From assembly GCA_021842385.1 (NCBI GenBank), contig JAKCAE010000011.1, positions 1 through 40,116 on the forward strand: a stretch of DNA of 40,116 bases, read 5' to 3'. The notes under the pieces are model-generated. The model was not told the origin of the DNA, did not search any database, and was given only the letters and a program-made list of their open reading frames with translations. Positions 26,374-36,900 of this stretch are shown in pieces (the first letter of the stretch is position 1; each line of letters starts with the position of its first letter). A program made the position numbers and the translations under genes. This DNA comes from a bacterium. GTDB lineage: Bacteria > Patescibacteriota > Doudnabacteria > UBA920 > VMFF01.

Positions 26374-26445
26374 TGTCTTTCGGTTTGTCATAAACTGAAA
26401 GGGTATTACATCCTAGAATCACCCTTCGCAAGGAGGGTGATTTTT
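26374..26445 (+). ncRNA. candidate small RNA, about 72 nt
   Basis: Follows the promoter; hairpin CTTTCGGTTT-gtcat-AAACTGAAAG (26377-26401) and terminator ATCACCCT-tcgcaagg-AGGGTGATTTTT (26418-26445); no ORF. Confidence 0.55.
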
Positions 26446-27013
26446 ATATCCCCTTCGACTTTCGATGTTGCAATGCCTTACCCCAAATATGTTCACCTAA
26501 ATCTAAAATTTCAAAATACCCATCAGCGCCAGTTCTTAATTCTTGCGAAATATTATTTTTCGAAGAAAAAATGTACACTTTTTTGCCTCGTCTGCGCAAA
26601 TATGAAACTAGAGCCAAGAAATCAGAATCACCAGTGAAAAATATGGCGATATCATAGTTTTGAAAAAAATGTACGGCATCTATCGTCATTTCAACATCCA
26701 TATTACCTTTTTCTTGAATCGATTCACCAAACTCATCAACTATACTTATCCTCTTAAGCTCTTTTTTTACAACTTCAAATTTTAAACCTTTTTTCAAAAA
26801 TGTAAAAAATTTATGTTTGGCATCTAAGCTGTATCTCCTGGTTCCCTCTGCTGGGTAGGCAGTATAATAGAATACCTTTACCTTATTTAACCTAAACTGT
26901 CTCTTTATATGTTCAAATAATTGCTGATAATCCAGGAACCTTCCTTTAGATTTCTGAGCTTGCCAAAGATTAGATGCATCAATGAAGACATAAATTGTTT
27001 TGTTGATATTCAT
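26444..27013 (-). CDS. NYN/PIN-like (LabA/DUF88) ribonuclease-family protein
   Basis: IYVFIDASNLWQAQ, KGNMDVEMTIDAVHFFQNYDIAIFFTGDSDFLALVSYLRRRGKKVYIFS. Confidence 0.88.
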   Translation of the reverse strand: MNINKTIYVFIDASNLWQAQKSKGRFLDYQQLFEHIKRQFRLNKVKVFYYTAYPAEGTRRYSLDAKHKFFTFLKKGLKFEVVKKELKRISIVDEFGESIQEKGNMDVEMTIDAVHFFQNYDIAIFFTGDSDFLALVSYLRRRGKKVYIFSSKNNISQELRTGADGYFEILDLGEHIWGKALQHRKSKGI

Positions 27014-27110
27014 AGACTTAAAATAACAAGGAACACATGGAAAGAACCTAAAATATTATTAGTATATTTATAAATCCTCTTTAATACAAAAAACTTTTTT
27101 GGTCAAACAA

Positions 27111-27130
27111 AAACCGCCAAGAGGCGGTTT
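27111..27130 (-). terminator. tmRNA terminator
   Basis: Minus: AAACCGCC-TCTT-GGCGGTTTTTG. Confidence 0.75.
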
Positions 27131-27143
27131 TGGAAACAATATC

Positions 27144-27528
27144 TGGTGGAGATGGCGGGAGTTAAACCCGCGTCCAGAAAAGGTTCCCTTAACAATTATT
27201 CACAAGCTTAGCGCGCTTTAAAGCCTTGTAGCAACAAACGCGCGAACTAACCACAAGGTTTAGTTTACAAAGATTCTTTCAGACGCGTAAACCAAACATC
27301 TGAATATATCCTGCAAATGAGGTGCGTGATCTTTTGTCGCAGGAAAACAAAAGGCGCACGTTCTTACCTAAAGATTAAGCAAGAACAAGTGAAGGAAACG
27401 CAAAAGCGTTCTTCACCTTAGCAATGAAATTGCCAATTATGATTGTGCTCAAGAATATTACGAGATTTTGAGCATACTCGGCTTGCATATTTTTAAAGGT
27501 CACTTCCCTGTCAAAATCCGGCATCCCC
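27144..27528 (-). ncRNA. ssrA: tmRNA; tag reading frame ...(G)NFIAKVKNAFAFPSLVLA*
   Basis: 5' GGGGATGCCGGATTTTGACAGGG; 3' GGACGCGGGTTTAACTCCCGCCATCTCCACCA; 5' GGGGATG pairs with 3' CATCTCC; tag ORF 27375-27434. Confidence 0.92.
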
Positions 27529-27570
27529 TTAAATTACTTGCCCTTTTAGAGCAAAGACTAGTATGACACA

Positions 27571-27594
27571 AAAAAAGCCTTTTTTCAAGGCTTT
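27571..27594 (-). terminator. terminator
   Basis: Minus: AAAGCCTT-gaaaa-AAGGCTTTTTTT. Confidence 0.65.
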
Positions 27595-27602
27595 AAATAG
27601 TG

Positions 27603-27767
27603 CTAAGCATGAAAGAAAATCCCAAAGGTTTTGTTAACCAGCATCGCTATATACATCCTAAAAAACCCCCAGATGCCGTGATGTTTGTAACCTTCAATTA
27701 AAGCCTCCCTGTAAAGCAGTCCCATTATGATGATAACAAGGAGAACAAAAAGAATTGCTGATGTCAT
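27603..27767 (-). CDS. 54-aa small membrane protein, possibly leaderless
   Basis: Manual translation MTSAILFVLLVIIIMGLLYREALIEGYKHHGIWGFFRMYIAMLVNKTFGIFFHA*; TATACT lies 6 nt upstream of ATG. Confidence 0.6.
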   Translation of the reverse strand: MTSAILFVLLVIIIMGLLYREALIEGYKHHGIWGFFRMYIAMLVNKTFGIFFHA

Positions 27768-27862
27768 ATATATAGTATAGCACCTTTGACTTCTGACCTG
27801 AAAATAGATATAATCTATTTGATCTAAAATTAAATTAGGATCAAAAGGACTACTTTAATAGT

Positions 27863-28369
27863 TTGTTAAAAACTAGAACAAACAACCAAATACGCGTCCC
27901 AGAAGTCCGGGTTATTGATGAAGACGGGCAGCAGCTCGGAGTCATGAAAACCTCTGAGGCTTTAAGCCTGGCGCAAGAGCGAGAACTTGATTTGGTGGAA
28001 GTGTCTCCCCAAGCACTACCGCCCGTAGTTAAACTCATTAACTTTGACAAGTACCGCTATCACCAGAAAAAGCTAGAGCAACAGCAAAAAAAGAAAATCA
28101 AGAAGATTGACGTTAAAGGAGTTCGCCTTTCCCTGCGCATTTCAGAACATGATATGAGCATTAAGGCTAAAAAGGCTTCTGAATTTCTTGAAGAAGGACA
28201 CAAGGTAAAAGTAGATCTCTTAATGCGCGGCAGAGAACAAGCACACCCGGAAATGGGTTTTGAAGTCATCAAAAAGTTTCTAAACTTTGTGCCCAACTAT
28301 GCCACAGAAGTTCCGGCAAAACGCCAGGGACCATTTATCTCAATACTAATAACTAAAAAAACAGCTTAA
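27863..28369 (+). CDS. infC: translation initiation factor IF-3 (apparent TTG start)
   Basis: [61 protein letters not shown]; followed by rpmI-rplT. Confidence 0.95.
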   Translation: MLKTRTNNQIRVPEVRVIDEDGQQLGVMKTSEALSLAQERELDLVEVSPQALPPVVKLINFDKYRYHQKKLEQQQKKKIKKIDVKGVRLSLRISEHDMSIKAKKASEFLEEGHKVKVDLLMRGREQAHPEMGFEVIKKFLNFVPNYATEVPAKRQGPFISILITKKTA

Positions 28370-28370
28370 C

Positions 28371-28565
28371 ATGCCTAAAATGAAGACCCACAAAGGAGCC
28401 TCCAAGCGTTTCAAGAAAACTGGCTCCGGAAAAATTGTTTACCGCAAAGCTGGACAAGATCACTTCAACTCCAGGGAAAGCGGAAAAACAACCAAGAACA
28501 AGAGACGCGACATGACTTTAACTAAGTCAAACCCAGGAATCGGAATTTTAATCACACATAAATAA
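28371..28565 (+). CDS. rpmI: 50S ribosomal protein bL35
   Basis: [22 protein letters not shown]. Confidence 0.95.
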   Translation: MPKMKTHKGASKRFKKTGSGKIVYRKAGQDHFNSRESGKTTKNKRRDMTLTKSNPGIGILITHK

Positions 28566-28566
28566 C

Positions 28567-28911
28567 ATGACAAGAATAAAACGCGGAGTAGCCGCATCTA
28601 AAAGAAGAAAGAACTTACTAAAAAGAGCAAAAGGTTTTGAAAACAGAAGAAGCACAAACTTTGTCGCAGCAAGAGAAGCGCTCCTGCATGCAGACAAATA
28701 TGCTTACAGAGACAGAAGAAACAAGAAGCGCGACATGCGCGCACTCTGGCTCATTAGATTAAACGCTGCTTTAAGAGACAATGGCACAACCTACAGTAAA
28801 TTCGCCGGAGCCTTAAAGAAAGCAAAGATTAACCTCAACAGAAAGACTCTTTCTGAACTGGCAATCAAAAGCCCGGAAGCATTTGAAGCATTAGTAAAAC
28901 AGGTTAAATAA
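28567..28911 (+). CDS. rplT: 50S ribosomal protein bL20
   Basis: MTRIKRGVAASKRRKNLLKRAKGF, DRRNKKRDMRALWLIRLNAALR. Confidence 0.95.
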   Translation: MTRIKRGVAASKRRKNLLKRAKGFENRRSTNFVAAREALLHADKYAYRDRRNKKRDMRALWLIRLNAALRDNGTTYSKFAGALKKAKINLNRKTLSELAIKSPEAFEALVKQVK

Positions 28912-28919
28912 TAAGAATA

Positions 28920-28947
28920 AAACACCCGCCGTTTGGCGGGTGTTTTC
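28920..28947 (+). terminator. terminator of infC operon
   Basis: AAAACACCCGCC-gttt-GGCGGGTGTTTTC. Confidence 0.8.
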
Positions 28948-28967
28948 TTTGGCCTTAAAACTAAAAG

Positions 28968-29546
28968 TTATTTAGTTGGGGCTGGGGTCTGAGTTGCTGG
29001 AGGAGTTGTTGCTGGTGTTTGTGCTGCTGGAGTTTGAGTTCCTGCATTTGCATTAGCACCGTTCTTCTTGTATTCCTCAATTGCTTGAGCAACACGTCCG
29101 TCTGCTTTCAATTCTTCAAAGAACAAAATTTGATCTCTGTTGATTTGCATAACGTCATCAGGACCGTGCAACTCATTACCTAATTTAACCAAGGACAACT
29201 GTGGCTGTTGGTTTTGGGTTTGGGTTGCTGGCTGACCAGATTGCAACTGTTCTTGCTGGTTAACCTGGAGGTAATAAATATCTTTCAAGGTTACATATTT
29301 ATCTCTCATATCAGAAACTTTACCAAAGTAAACCTGACCATTGGTTAGGAATACTGCCTGATAACCGGAAAGCTTTGTCTGGGACTTTGAACCCATACCA
29401 AGCTTGTCTCTAAACAAGAAACCTAAAACTGCTAAAACTACAACTACCACAATTACCAATACAACCCAAGGAGCGCGTGAGCCCCCCTGTGCTGGCATTG
29501 GTTGTGCCGAACCCATTTGAGGTTGGCCGTTCATCATTTGATTCAT
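28968..29546 (-). CDS. membrane-anchored hypothetical protein with Pro/Thr/Gln-rich tail
   Basis: TM VVLVIVVVVVLAVLGFLF; tail TQTPAAQTPATTPPATQTPAPTK. Confidence 0.75.
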   Translation of the reverse strand: MNQMMNGQPQMGSAQPMPAQGGSRAPWVVLVIVVVVVLAVLGFLFRDKLGMGSKSQTKLSGYQAVFLTNGQVYFGKVSDMRDKYVTLKDIYYLQVNQQEQLQSGQPATQTQNQQPQLSLVKLGNELHGPDDVMQINRDQILFFEELKADGRVAQAIEEYKKNGANANAGTQTPAAQTPATTPPATQTPAPTK

Positions 29547-29600
29547 ATGTTTATATATAACTATTAATTAATACCTAAAACTTTAAACCTCCGATATTTT

Positions 29601-30233
29601 TTAACAACGCAAGATCTCAAAAAGAACACTATTAACAACAAGCACAGAATCCTTTGGTTTAAAACCAAGAGATTCAGAAGAGTAGGATGTTTCTAAAACA
29701 TCACCTATTGCCTGAGAAAATTCGTAACCAAAACCATTTGAAGAAACGATGGCAACTTCTTGTTTAGTATTTGAACTTACTAAACCAAACCGTGCTATCT
29801 TTGGCGTTTCTTTAAAAACCAAAATATGTCCGACAGATGAGTTTGTAAGATTATTTACTGCCAGAGTTTCCTGATATGAAAAAGAGCCGACATTCAAAGA
29901 AAGAGAAAAACAATTAAGCTCCTGATTCAAACTAAAAGTATTCTGCAACTTTGGAATATATATTGCCCGTCCTGCAACTTCCGTATTACAGCTATCCAAT
30001 GCAGTTGCCTTAGCAACAAAACGTTTTTCAACAAAAACACCGCTACTATCAATTGCCGTAACATACTGGATATTCTTTGTCTCTAAAACAAAGCTATCTA
30101 CTGCAACAGGAGTAATTGCGGCGTAGGAAAAAGCCTCTACTCTAAGACCATAACTAAGTATGGCCAAAAGCGCAAAAATACTGTAAAAAACCGTGAATAA
30201 TTTGAACTTTTGTATGGATTTCATTAGGCTCAC
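29601..30233 (-). CDS. exported hypothetical protein
   Basis: 210-aa ORF, N-terminal hydrophobic segment. Confidence 0.65.
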   Translation of the reverse strand: MSLMKSIQKFKLFTVFYSIFALLAILSYGLRVEAFSYAAITPVAVDSFVLETKNIQYVTAIDSSGVFVEKRFVAKATALDSCNTEVAGRAIYIPKLQNTFSLNQELNCFSLSLNVGSFSYQETLAVNNLTNSSVGHILVFKETPKIARFGLVSSNTKQEVAIVSSNGFGYEFSQAIGDVLETSYSSESLGFKPKDSVLVVNSVLFEILRC

Positions 30234-30387
30234 TTAACGATTATATTATACCACGTTTAAGGTCTTTTTCCAAAAGAAACAAGACTCCCCTGTGGACAAG
30301 TTTAGAACATAAATTGTTAAGAAAAAAGTTAATCTGAAATTAATGTTGATCTGTTAAACTTTGTAAAACCATTAAAACTCAACAAAG

Positions 30388-30789
30388 ATGTTTTCTGATT
30401 ATACAACAGCTTTCAAAAACTGGTGCAGGTTAAAAATCAAGCTTTGGAACAGGCCCAAAACGACGGTTTTCAAGCAAGGAGATATTTGGTGGTGTAGCTT
30501 AGGAATGAATTTGGGTGAAGAAATCTTTGGCAAGGGTGAAAAACTTACCCGTCCGGTTTTAATCTTTAGAAAATTCACATCTAATTCTTTTCTAGGCTTA
30601 CCGTTAACTACCCAAGAAAAACAAGGTAGTTGGTATGTAGAAACAGAACTTAAAGGAGTCAAAAGATGGGCTATGCTCAACCAAGCTCGTATATTAGACA
30701 AAAAGCGCCTGACTAGCCGAGTCGGGGCGCTTGATAACGGACAATTAAATAGGGTTAAGAGACACTTCTTAGAGCTCTATTCTTCCTAA
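30388..30789 (+). CDS. PemK/MazF-family toxin-like protein
   Basis: FKQGDIWWCSLGMNLGEEIFGKGEKLTRPVLIFRKFTSNSFLGLPLTTQEKQGSWY...MLNQARILDKKRLTSRVGAL. Confidence 0.8.
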   Translation: MFSDYTTAFKNWCRLKIKLWNRPKTTVFKQGDIWWCSLGMNLGEEIFGKGEKLTRPVLIFRKFTSNSFLGLPLTTQEKQGSWYVETELKGVKRWAMLNQARILDKKRLTSRVGALDNGQLNRVKRHFLELYSS

Positions 30790-30844
30790 AAATCGTCACC
30801 CCGCCTTTTAAGGGGCGGGGCTCAGTGGGAAATCCCAAATTGTG
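30788..30844 (-). ncRNA. candidate small RNA antisense to the toxin 3' end
   Basis: Promoter TTGACA-N17-TATTGT (30850-30878, minus) followed by CCCCGCC-CCTTAAAA-GGCGGGG hairpin and TGACGATTTTT; no gene in between. Confidence 0.35.
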
Positions 30845-30849
30845 TATAT

Positions 30850-30878
30850 ACAATATCAAAAGATTAAAAGTTTGTCAA
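30850..30878 (-). promoter_or_regulatory. sigma70 promoter (TTGACA-N17-TATTGT)
   Basis: TGTCAA 30873-30878, ACAATA 30850-30855 on the plus strand. Confidence 0.5.
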
Positions 30879-30885
30879 AAATGAG

Positions 30886-30904
30886 CGAACTCATACAGAG
30901 TTCG
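30886..30904 (-). terminator. terminator of giant surface-protein gene
   Basis: CGAACTC-ataca-GAGTTCG; minus downstream GCTCATTTTTG. Confidence 0.55.
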
Positions 30905-30913
30905 TCCCATTGT

Positions 30914-33900
30914 CTACGGTGTTGTTGTGCCTGTATCCCCTGTTGCAACTGTTCCTGATGTGTCAGCTGCTGCTGTTGGCGTATCGCTTACTGTAGGAAC
31001 AGCACTAGGTGCAGGTTCTGTCACAGTTATGGTTTGATCGGTGGTTGCTGCTGTATCAGTTGAAACGGTTGAGCTTGTGTCTGTTGAGCTTGCTGTCGTA
31101 TCAGTTGGTGTTGTTGTTGCGTCAACAGGTGTTGTTGCAGTGTCAGAGCCTGTGCTTTGAGTTGTTGTTGTATCTGGGGAAACAGAAGAGCCCGAAGAAG
31201 CAGCGGGAGCGCTTGTTGTGTTCGTTGGTTCTGCATTACCACTAACATAACTGTTATTAATCATCAACAATACTCTTACTTTTCCTGATCCAGAAACCAA
31301 GCCATCCAAAGCTATACCAATTACAGGCATTCCGCTTTCATTTGGCTTTAATTTTCTTGCATGCCCTGAGACATCAGAGATTGTTAACTTGTCACCAGGC
31401 AATATTGAATTTTGAGTCAAACCATCCCCTGCTTCCACATTAATCATTCCAAATGTTCCAGAAGTAACAACATTCATAAACTCACCCTTAGGAATTACTG
31501 TGTTGCTTGAGGCTTTGGAAACAGGAGCTCCAGGGATGTCAAAATCTGACATGTTTCTGTCAGCAACACCGACAACGATTGTTGCTTTGATAACTTGGGA
31601 GTCGCCACTTGGAGATGTTACTTCTGCTAAACCGTTTGTTTCAGAGGCTAAAGATGTGTCTGCTTTAGAAACACTTAATATTGGGTTATTACCGACGATT
31701 GTTTCACTTTCAACACCTCTTAAGACCACAACATCACCTTGAGCAATATCTACATCACCAATATTTCTGGCAAGAATTGCGGTTGAACCAAGAACTTGTC
31801 CTAAAGCAACTAAGTCTTTCTTAACAATTAAGCTTGCGCCAAGAACTGCTCCGCCCTTTGCCCTGATGACAAATTGCTCAATGCCGTTGTTTCTAATGAC
31901 AAAGATGTTCTTTCCGGAATCCAACGCAATGCTTGTGTTGATACTGATAGCGCCGTTTGAGGCAATCATGAAGCGATTTACTTTTCCAGACTGCACTTGC
32001 AAGATGTCAGCATTAACTGCGGCTGTTGTGTTTGCAGTATCTGTAGCATTTACTGTTGTATTCACAGCTTGTCTGATGACAAAGGTTAGGGATGAGCTGG
32101 AAGAAGCAATTGATTCTGCAACATCTGCAGAACCTTGGGTGGTTGCAGAATCACCAGATGCAATCTGTTGAGCAGTTAAGGCTGCAATATCGTCATTTCC
32201 CAAAACAAAGGTGTTGTTAATTTGCTCGTATGCTGTTCTTAAGGAAACAAGGACCTTGCCTGTATGGATTGTTAAACCATTAACAACTTGCGAATTTTCT
32301 GAAGCATTAAAACCTGCCAAAGCCTGACCGACAACTCTTCCTGAAACTGTCGCGCGCATCGCAAATCCAGGGATTGATGAAGATGCTGTTAAGAAATCGC
32401 CTCTGGAAACAGGACCATTTTCATCAGTAATGTTTACCAAAGTTGTACCACTGTATGCCACGCTCTTTATGGCATCAACCGAATTAACAACCTCACCGTC
32501 TCTTGGCATACCTAAGACAAAGCCGCCTTTTTCAACTATCACACCAAAGATTGAAGAATCATATGGCTTAGTTGCTTTTGAAATATTTGCACCGATTATG
32601 GCAACAACATCTCCTGAAGAAGCATCGTCTGAGATGACAAATTCCTGAGTATATGTGGAAGCGCCGGTTGTAATGAACTGTCCACCAATTGTTATGGATC
32701 CTGAAACAAACATGTTTCCTTCAGTTGTAACTCTTAACTGGGTTGTAGAAACACCGCCAACCTCTGCCACTATCCTGAAGATGTCCGCAGCAACTCCTTC
32801 GGCAAAGTCAGCGGTTGATTGAATTGTTAAGCCTACCACTGCATCTGTGCTGTCGTCTGAAATATGAACTCTGGTTTCAGGAGTGCTTGTGCCAAAACCA
32901 ACATTGCCGTTTGTAACAATCAAACCATAATGCTTAACACCAGTTGCACCCATGTCATTAAAGATTGGGTTAATTAAGACTGCGGTTAAGGATGTTGCTG
33001 TTTGGGTTGTTCCGTCTGCTAAGGTTTTAACAGCATTCAATCCGCTTGCAATCTCAAAGGCAGCGCTTGGTGCTTCTGTGCCAAAACCAACATTGCCGTT
33101 TTCATCAAAGACAAATTGTGCTGGAGCTGTGTAGTACTGAGGGCGGATCAAAACACGAATTGTTGTAACAACAACTTTTGGATCAGCAGCAACAGGGTTA
33201 CCTAAAGCATCTAAAGGCGCATCTTTTGCCGCAATTGCCTGAGCTTGTTCTAAGCTGTAACCTTCCATAGCTACACCAACAACATATCCGGAAGAGGTTG
33301 CTTTTTTACCAACACCAGCAACAGAAGAAACTGTGATGTAATCACCAGGCTTAATCTCTCCGCCGTCAAGATTTACTTTTACCGACAACTGTCCAATCAA
33401 ACCAACAAGGGTGTTGTATGACGCAAAATGTGCATCGCAATCACTATCATCAACTTTACAAATTGGACCGTTTCCAACGAAGCCGGCGTTGTTAGAAACA
33501 ACACCAACTATCGGAGCAACAGAGCTGGTGGCTTTCTTAACAGTTTTTCCGGAAGAAACATCAAAGGCAACGATTTCTGAATCCTCTAGCTTGTTATTTG
33601 CGTCAGCATCTAAGAACCATTCTGCCAAGTCAGCACCAGTTGTGGTGTAAGCAACAGCAGAAGCACCACCTTGAATCTTACCTGCAACTGTTCCATCTGC
33701 TGTAGCAAAACCAATGAAGTAGTTATTAGCGTTTCTGCTACCATTTGCAATACCCAAGCTAATTAACAAACCATCTGCAGTTGTGCTTGTGTTTGTGTTA
33801 TTTATCCTTGCAACATACGTTGAAGCTTGAGAATCCTGAACAATGAGCTTGTAGCTAGAAGTAGCACTGGTTCCGAAAGCAATATTTCCGTTGTTTGCGA

Positions 33901-36900
33901 TATTTAATGATTTGTTCAAAGTCGTATCAGTTGCATAAGTTCCAACTATGCTCTGTCCGGTAGAATTATTATAGTAAAAATTCAGGAAAGATGTTGAAGA
34001 CAAAGCAGTGCTTGATATATATACGCCTAAAGTAACAGAAAAATCTATTTTGGTTCCAAAGCTTAAAACAGTGCTTGAAGATATTGTTCCTGTAACTGAA
34101 TATCCATTAAAGGTTGATGCGTCAGCGTAAGAAATGGCAAAGTTAGTAGCATCTAACATGGCAACTGCTGTGTGTATTGCATTATCTGTAGTAAAGTAAT
34201 ACTTAGACCCGAATGTGATTGTGTTTCCTGAATATGTCGCAGCAGCAGCAGCACCGTAAGATGAATTTCCTGTATCCTGGAATGAAACAATGAATCCTGT
34301 TGTTGATATGGCATCCATAGAAATCCAGGCAGTGTTCAATGAATTAAATGTAACAGCAGTTCCAAAGGTGATTGTAGTACCTGCGGTAACATCACCAATT
34401 ATAGATCTGCCGGTAGTTGCAGAAAGATAGCTTACCACAAATTTTGTTGAGGAAAGTGCTTTAACAACATTGTAGCTTGCTGGAGTTGCGGAAGCAGTAT
34501 AGTTTACTGCTGTGCCGTATGATGAAATTGTTGTGCCGGAAACAACACCGACTCTTGCCTGACCTCTGTTGTTTACACTGTCATTGTAGACTATGACAAA
34601 GTGCGTTGAATCTAAAGCCGCAACAGAAACATAATAGTTGTTAGTTGCATTTCCTGGAGTAACCGCAGCGCCACAACTAAATGTATTCCCTGAAATGGAA
34701 CAGACTTTTGCATAAATGACGGCGCCAGCTGAAGAAACCCAACCAACTACTATGTGTGTGCTATCAAGCACAGAAACACTGACCTGACCATGCAGAACCG
34801 TACCAGATGTTTCTATAGCTATTGATCCTGGCGTAGCACCCCATGAAATTGTATTACCCACGTACGTTCCAATGTTTACAGTAACAGCGTCAGCAGGACC
34901 TCCGTTATCGTAAACATACGCAGCAACAACATGGCTTGCATCCAACTTTACTAAAGACGTTGCTTGAACTGCTGCAGCAATAAACTGAGTTTGGGTGCCA
35001 AAGGAAGATGTGTATGTTGTGGCACTTGCCGGAATTGTTCCAATTATACTCTGCCCGGTAGATGTTGAGCGTCCGTATATATTCAAAAATCTAGTAGAAG
35101 AAAGCGCTGCATTTGATATATTTAGATTTTGGACTGATGCTTCTATGGCAACTTTTGTTCCAAAACTTAAAACAGTACTTGAAGATATTGTTCCTGTAAC
35201 TGAATATCCATAGCTGCTGGTCCCAGAAAATGTAATAGCAATATTTGTAGAATCTAACATGGAAACAGCTGTGTATGTCACAGCATCTGTTGTGAAGTAA
35301 TACTTAGACCCAAAGGTGATTGTGTTTCCTGAATATGTCGCAGCAATTGCAGCACCATTTTGTCCGTTTCCTGCGTCTTGATAGGTAACAATGAATCCTG
35401 TAGTAGATATTGTATCCATAGAAATCCAAGGAGTATTTGCTGAATTAAATGTAACAGCTGTCCCAAAGGTAATTGTTGTACCAGCTGTAACATCACCGAT
35501 TATTGATTTTCCTGTAGAAGAAGCTGTATGACTGACCACGAATTTTGTTGAAGAAAGCGCTTTAACAACATTGTAATTTGCTGTTGTTGAAGTTGCTGTG
35601 TAGTTGACTGCTGTGCCGTAGGATGAGATTGTTGTGCCGGAAACAACACCGACTCTTGCCTGACCTCTGTTGTTTACACTGTCATTGTAGACTATGACAA
35701 AGTGCGTTGAATCTAAAGCCGCAACTGAAATGGAATAGCTTGTACCAACAGTTGCAGGACTGTTAGAAGCGCCACAACTAAACGTTGTTCCAGAAATTGA
35801 ACACACTCTAGCGCTTATGGCACCGCCAACTGTTGTACTCCAAGCAACAACAATGTGCGTGCTATCTAATGCAGAAACACTAATATATCCTTGAGAAATA
35901 GCTCCTGTTGAATCATTAACCAAGTTTGACCCTGTAGCCCAAGCAATGGAATCATTAACATATGTTCCAACTTGCACATAAACCGAGGCATTTACACCAT
36001 CGTCGTAAACATATGCAGCAACAACATGAGTTGAATCCAATTTGACAAGAGATGTTGCTGCGGCATTGCCGCCCAAAAACTGTGTTTGTGTTCCAAAAGT
36101 AATAGGATTTCCCGGTCCATTTACGGCAAAGAGTGCGCTTGTGCTTACAGTTGTCTGAGAAATCTGAGCATTGCCTAAAACATCCAAGGCCTGAGTTGGG
36201 TTTGTCCCAACACCAAGCCAACCTGCTGAGCTAACTGTTGTAAGTGCTGTCCCTGCAGAATTCTGAACCTCAAAGAGATTTGCGCTCTGACTTGGAGCAG
36301 CTTGTACTACCAAAGGCTTATCATTTGCATCAATGGAGGAGATGAACTCACCACCGTTTGAAACTAAACCTCTATTTGCAGCAACTGTTGAAGCGGTTGT
36401 TCTGGCATAAACTTCAGGCACTGTATCTTGAACTAACTGCGCGCCCCAAGCAATGATTGTTCCGGTTGAACCATTTCCAGGCAAGATAACGGCTTTAATA
36501 TTTGAAGGCGTTCCTGTAAAGTTTTGAGTCACTGAAAATCTTTGCCAGGTTGTTGTTGCGGTATATGTTGTGGCTGTTCCTGTTGTTGGGGTTGCACCTG
36601 TTGAATCAATTCTTAATCCTGTTGTTACAGTTCCAGAGGTTGTTTTTGCCCAGAAGGAGAAAGTATAGTTGCCATTTGTTGTTGTGGTGTATGTTTGAAT
36701 GAGTGAGCTTGCGCCGGTTCCTGCAAGAGTATCACCAGTTGTAGTTCCATCAGGAGCTGCCGTTGAATTAGCAGTAACTGTAATACCAGTTGCAGCCCAT
36801 GCTGCGTTATCCAACTGCTCTGAGTATGTTAACAAGTTCTGGAATCTTCCTAACCCACCAAACCCGTTATTCAAGTTACCAGTGAACTCCTGATCACCAG

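Noticed and set aside
26437-26637. 66-aa plus-strand ORF
   Set aside because: Antisense to the NYN-domain gene; starts inside the small RNA terminator.
33925-36105. Repeats considered as a possible CRISPR array
   Set aside because: Repeats are in-frame coding repeats of about 52 aa, without constant short repeat/variable spacer structure.
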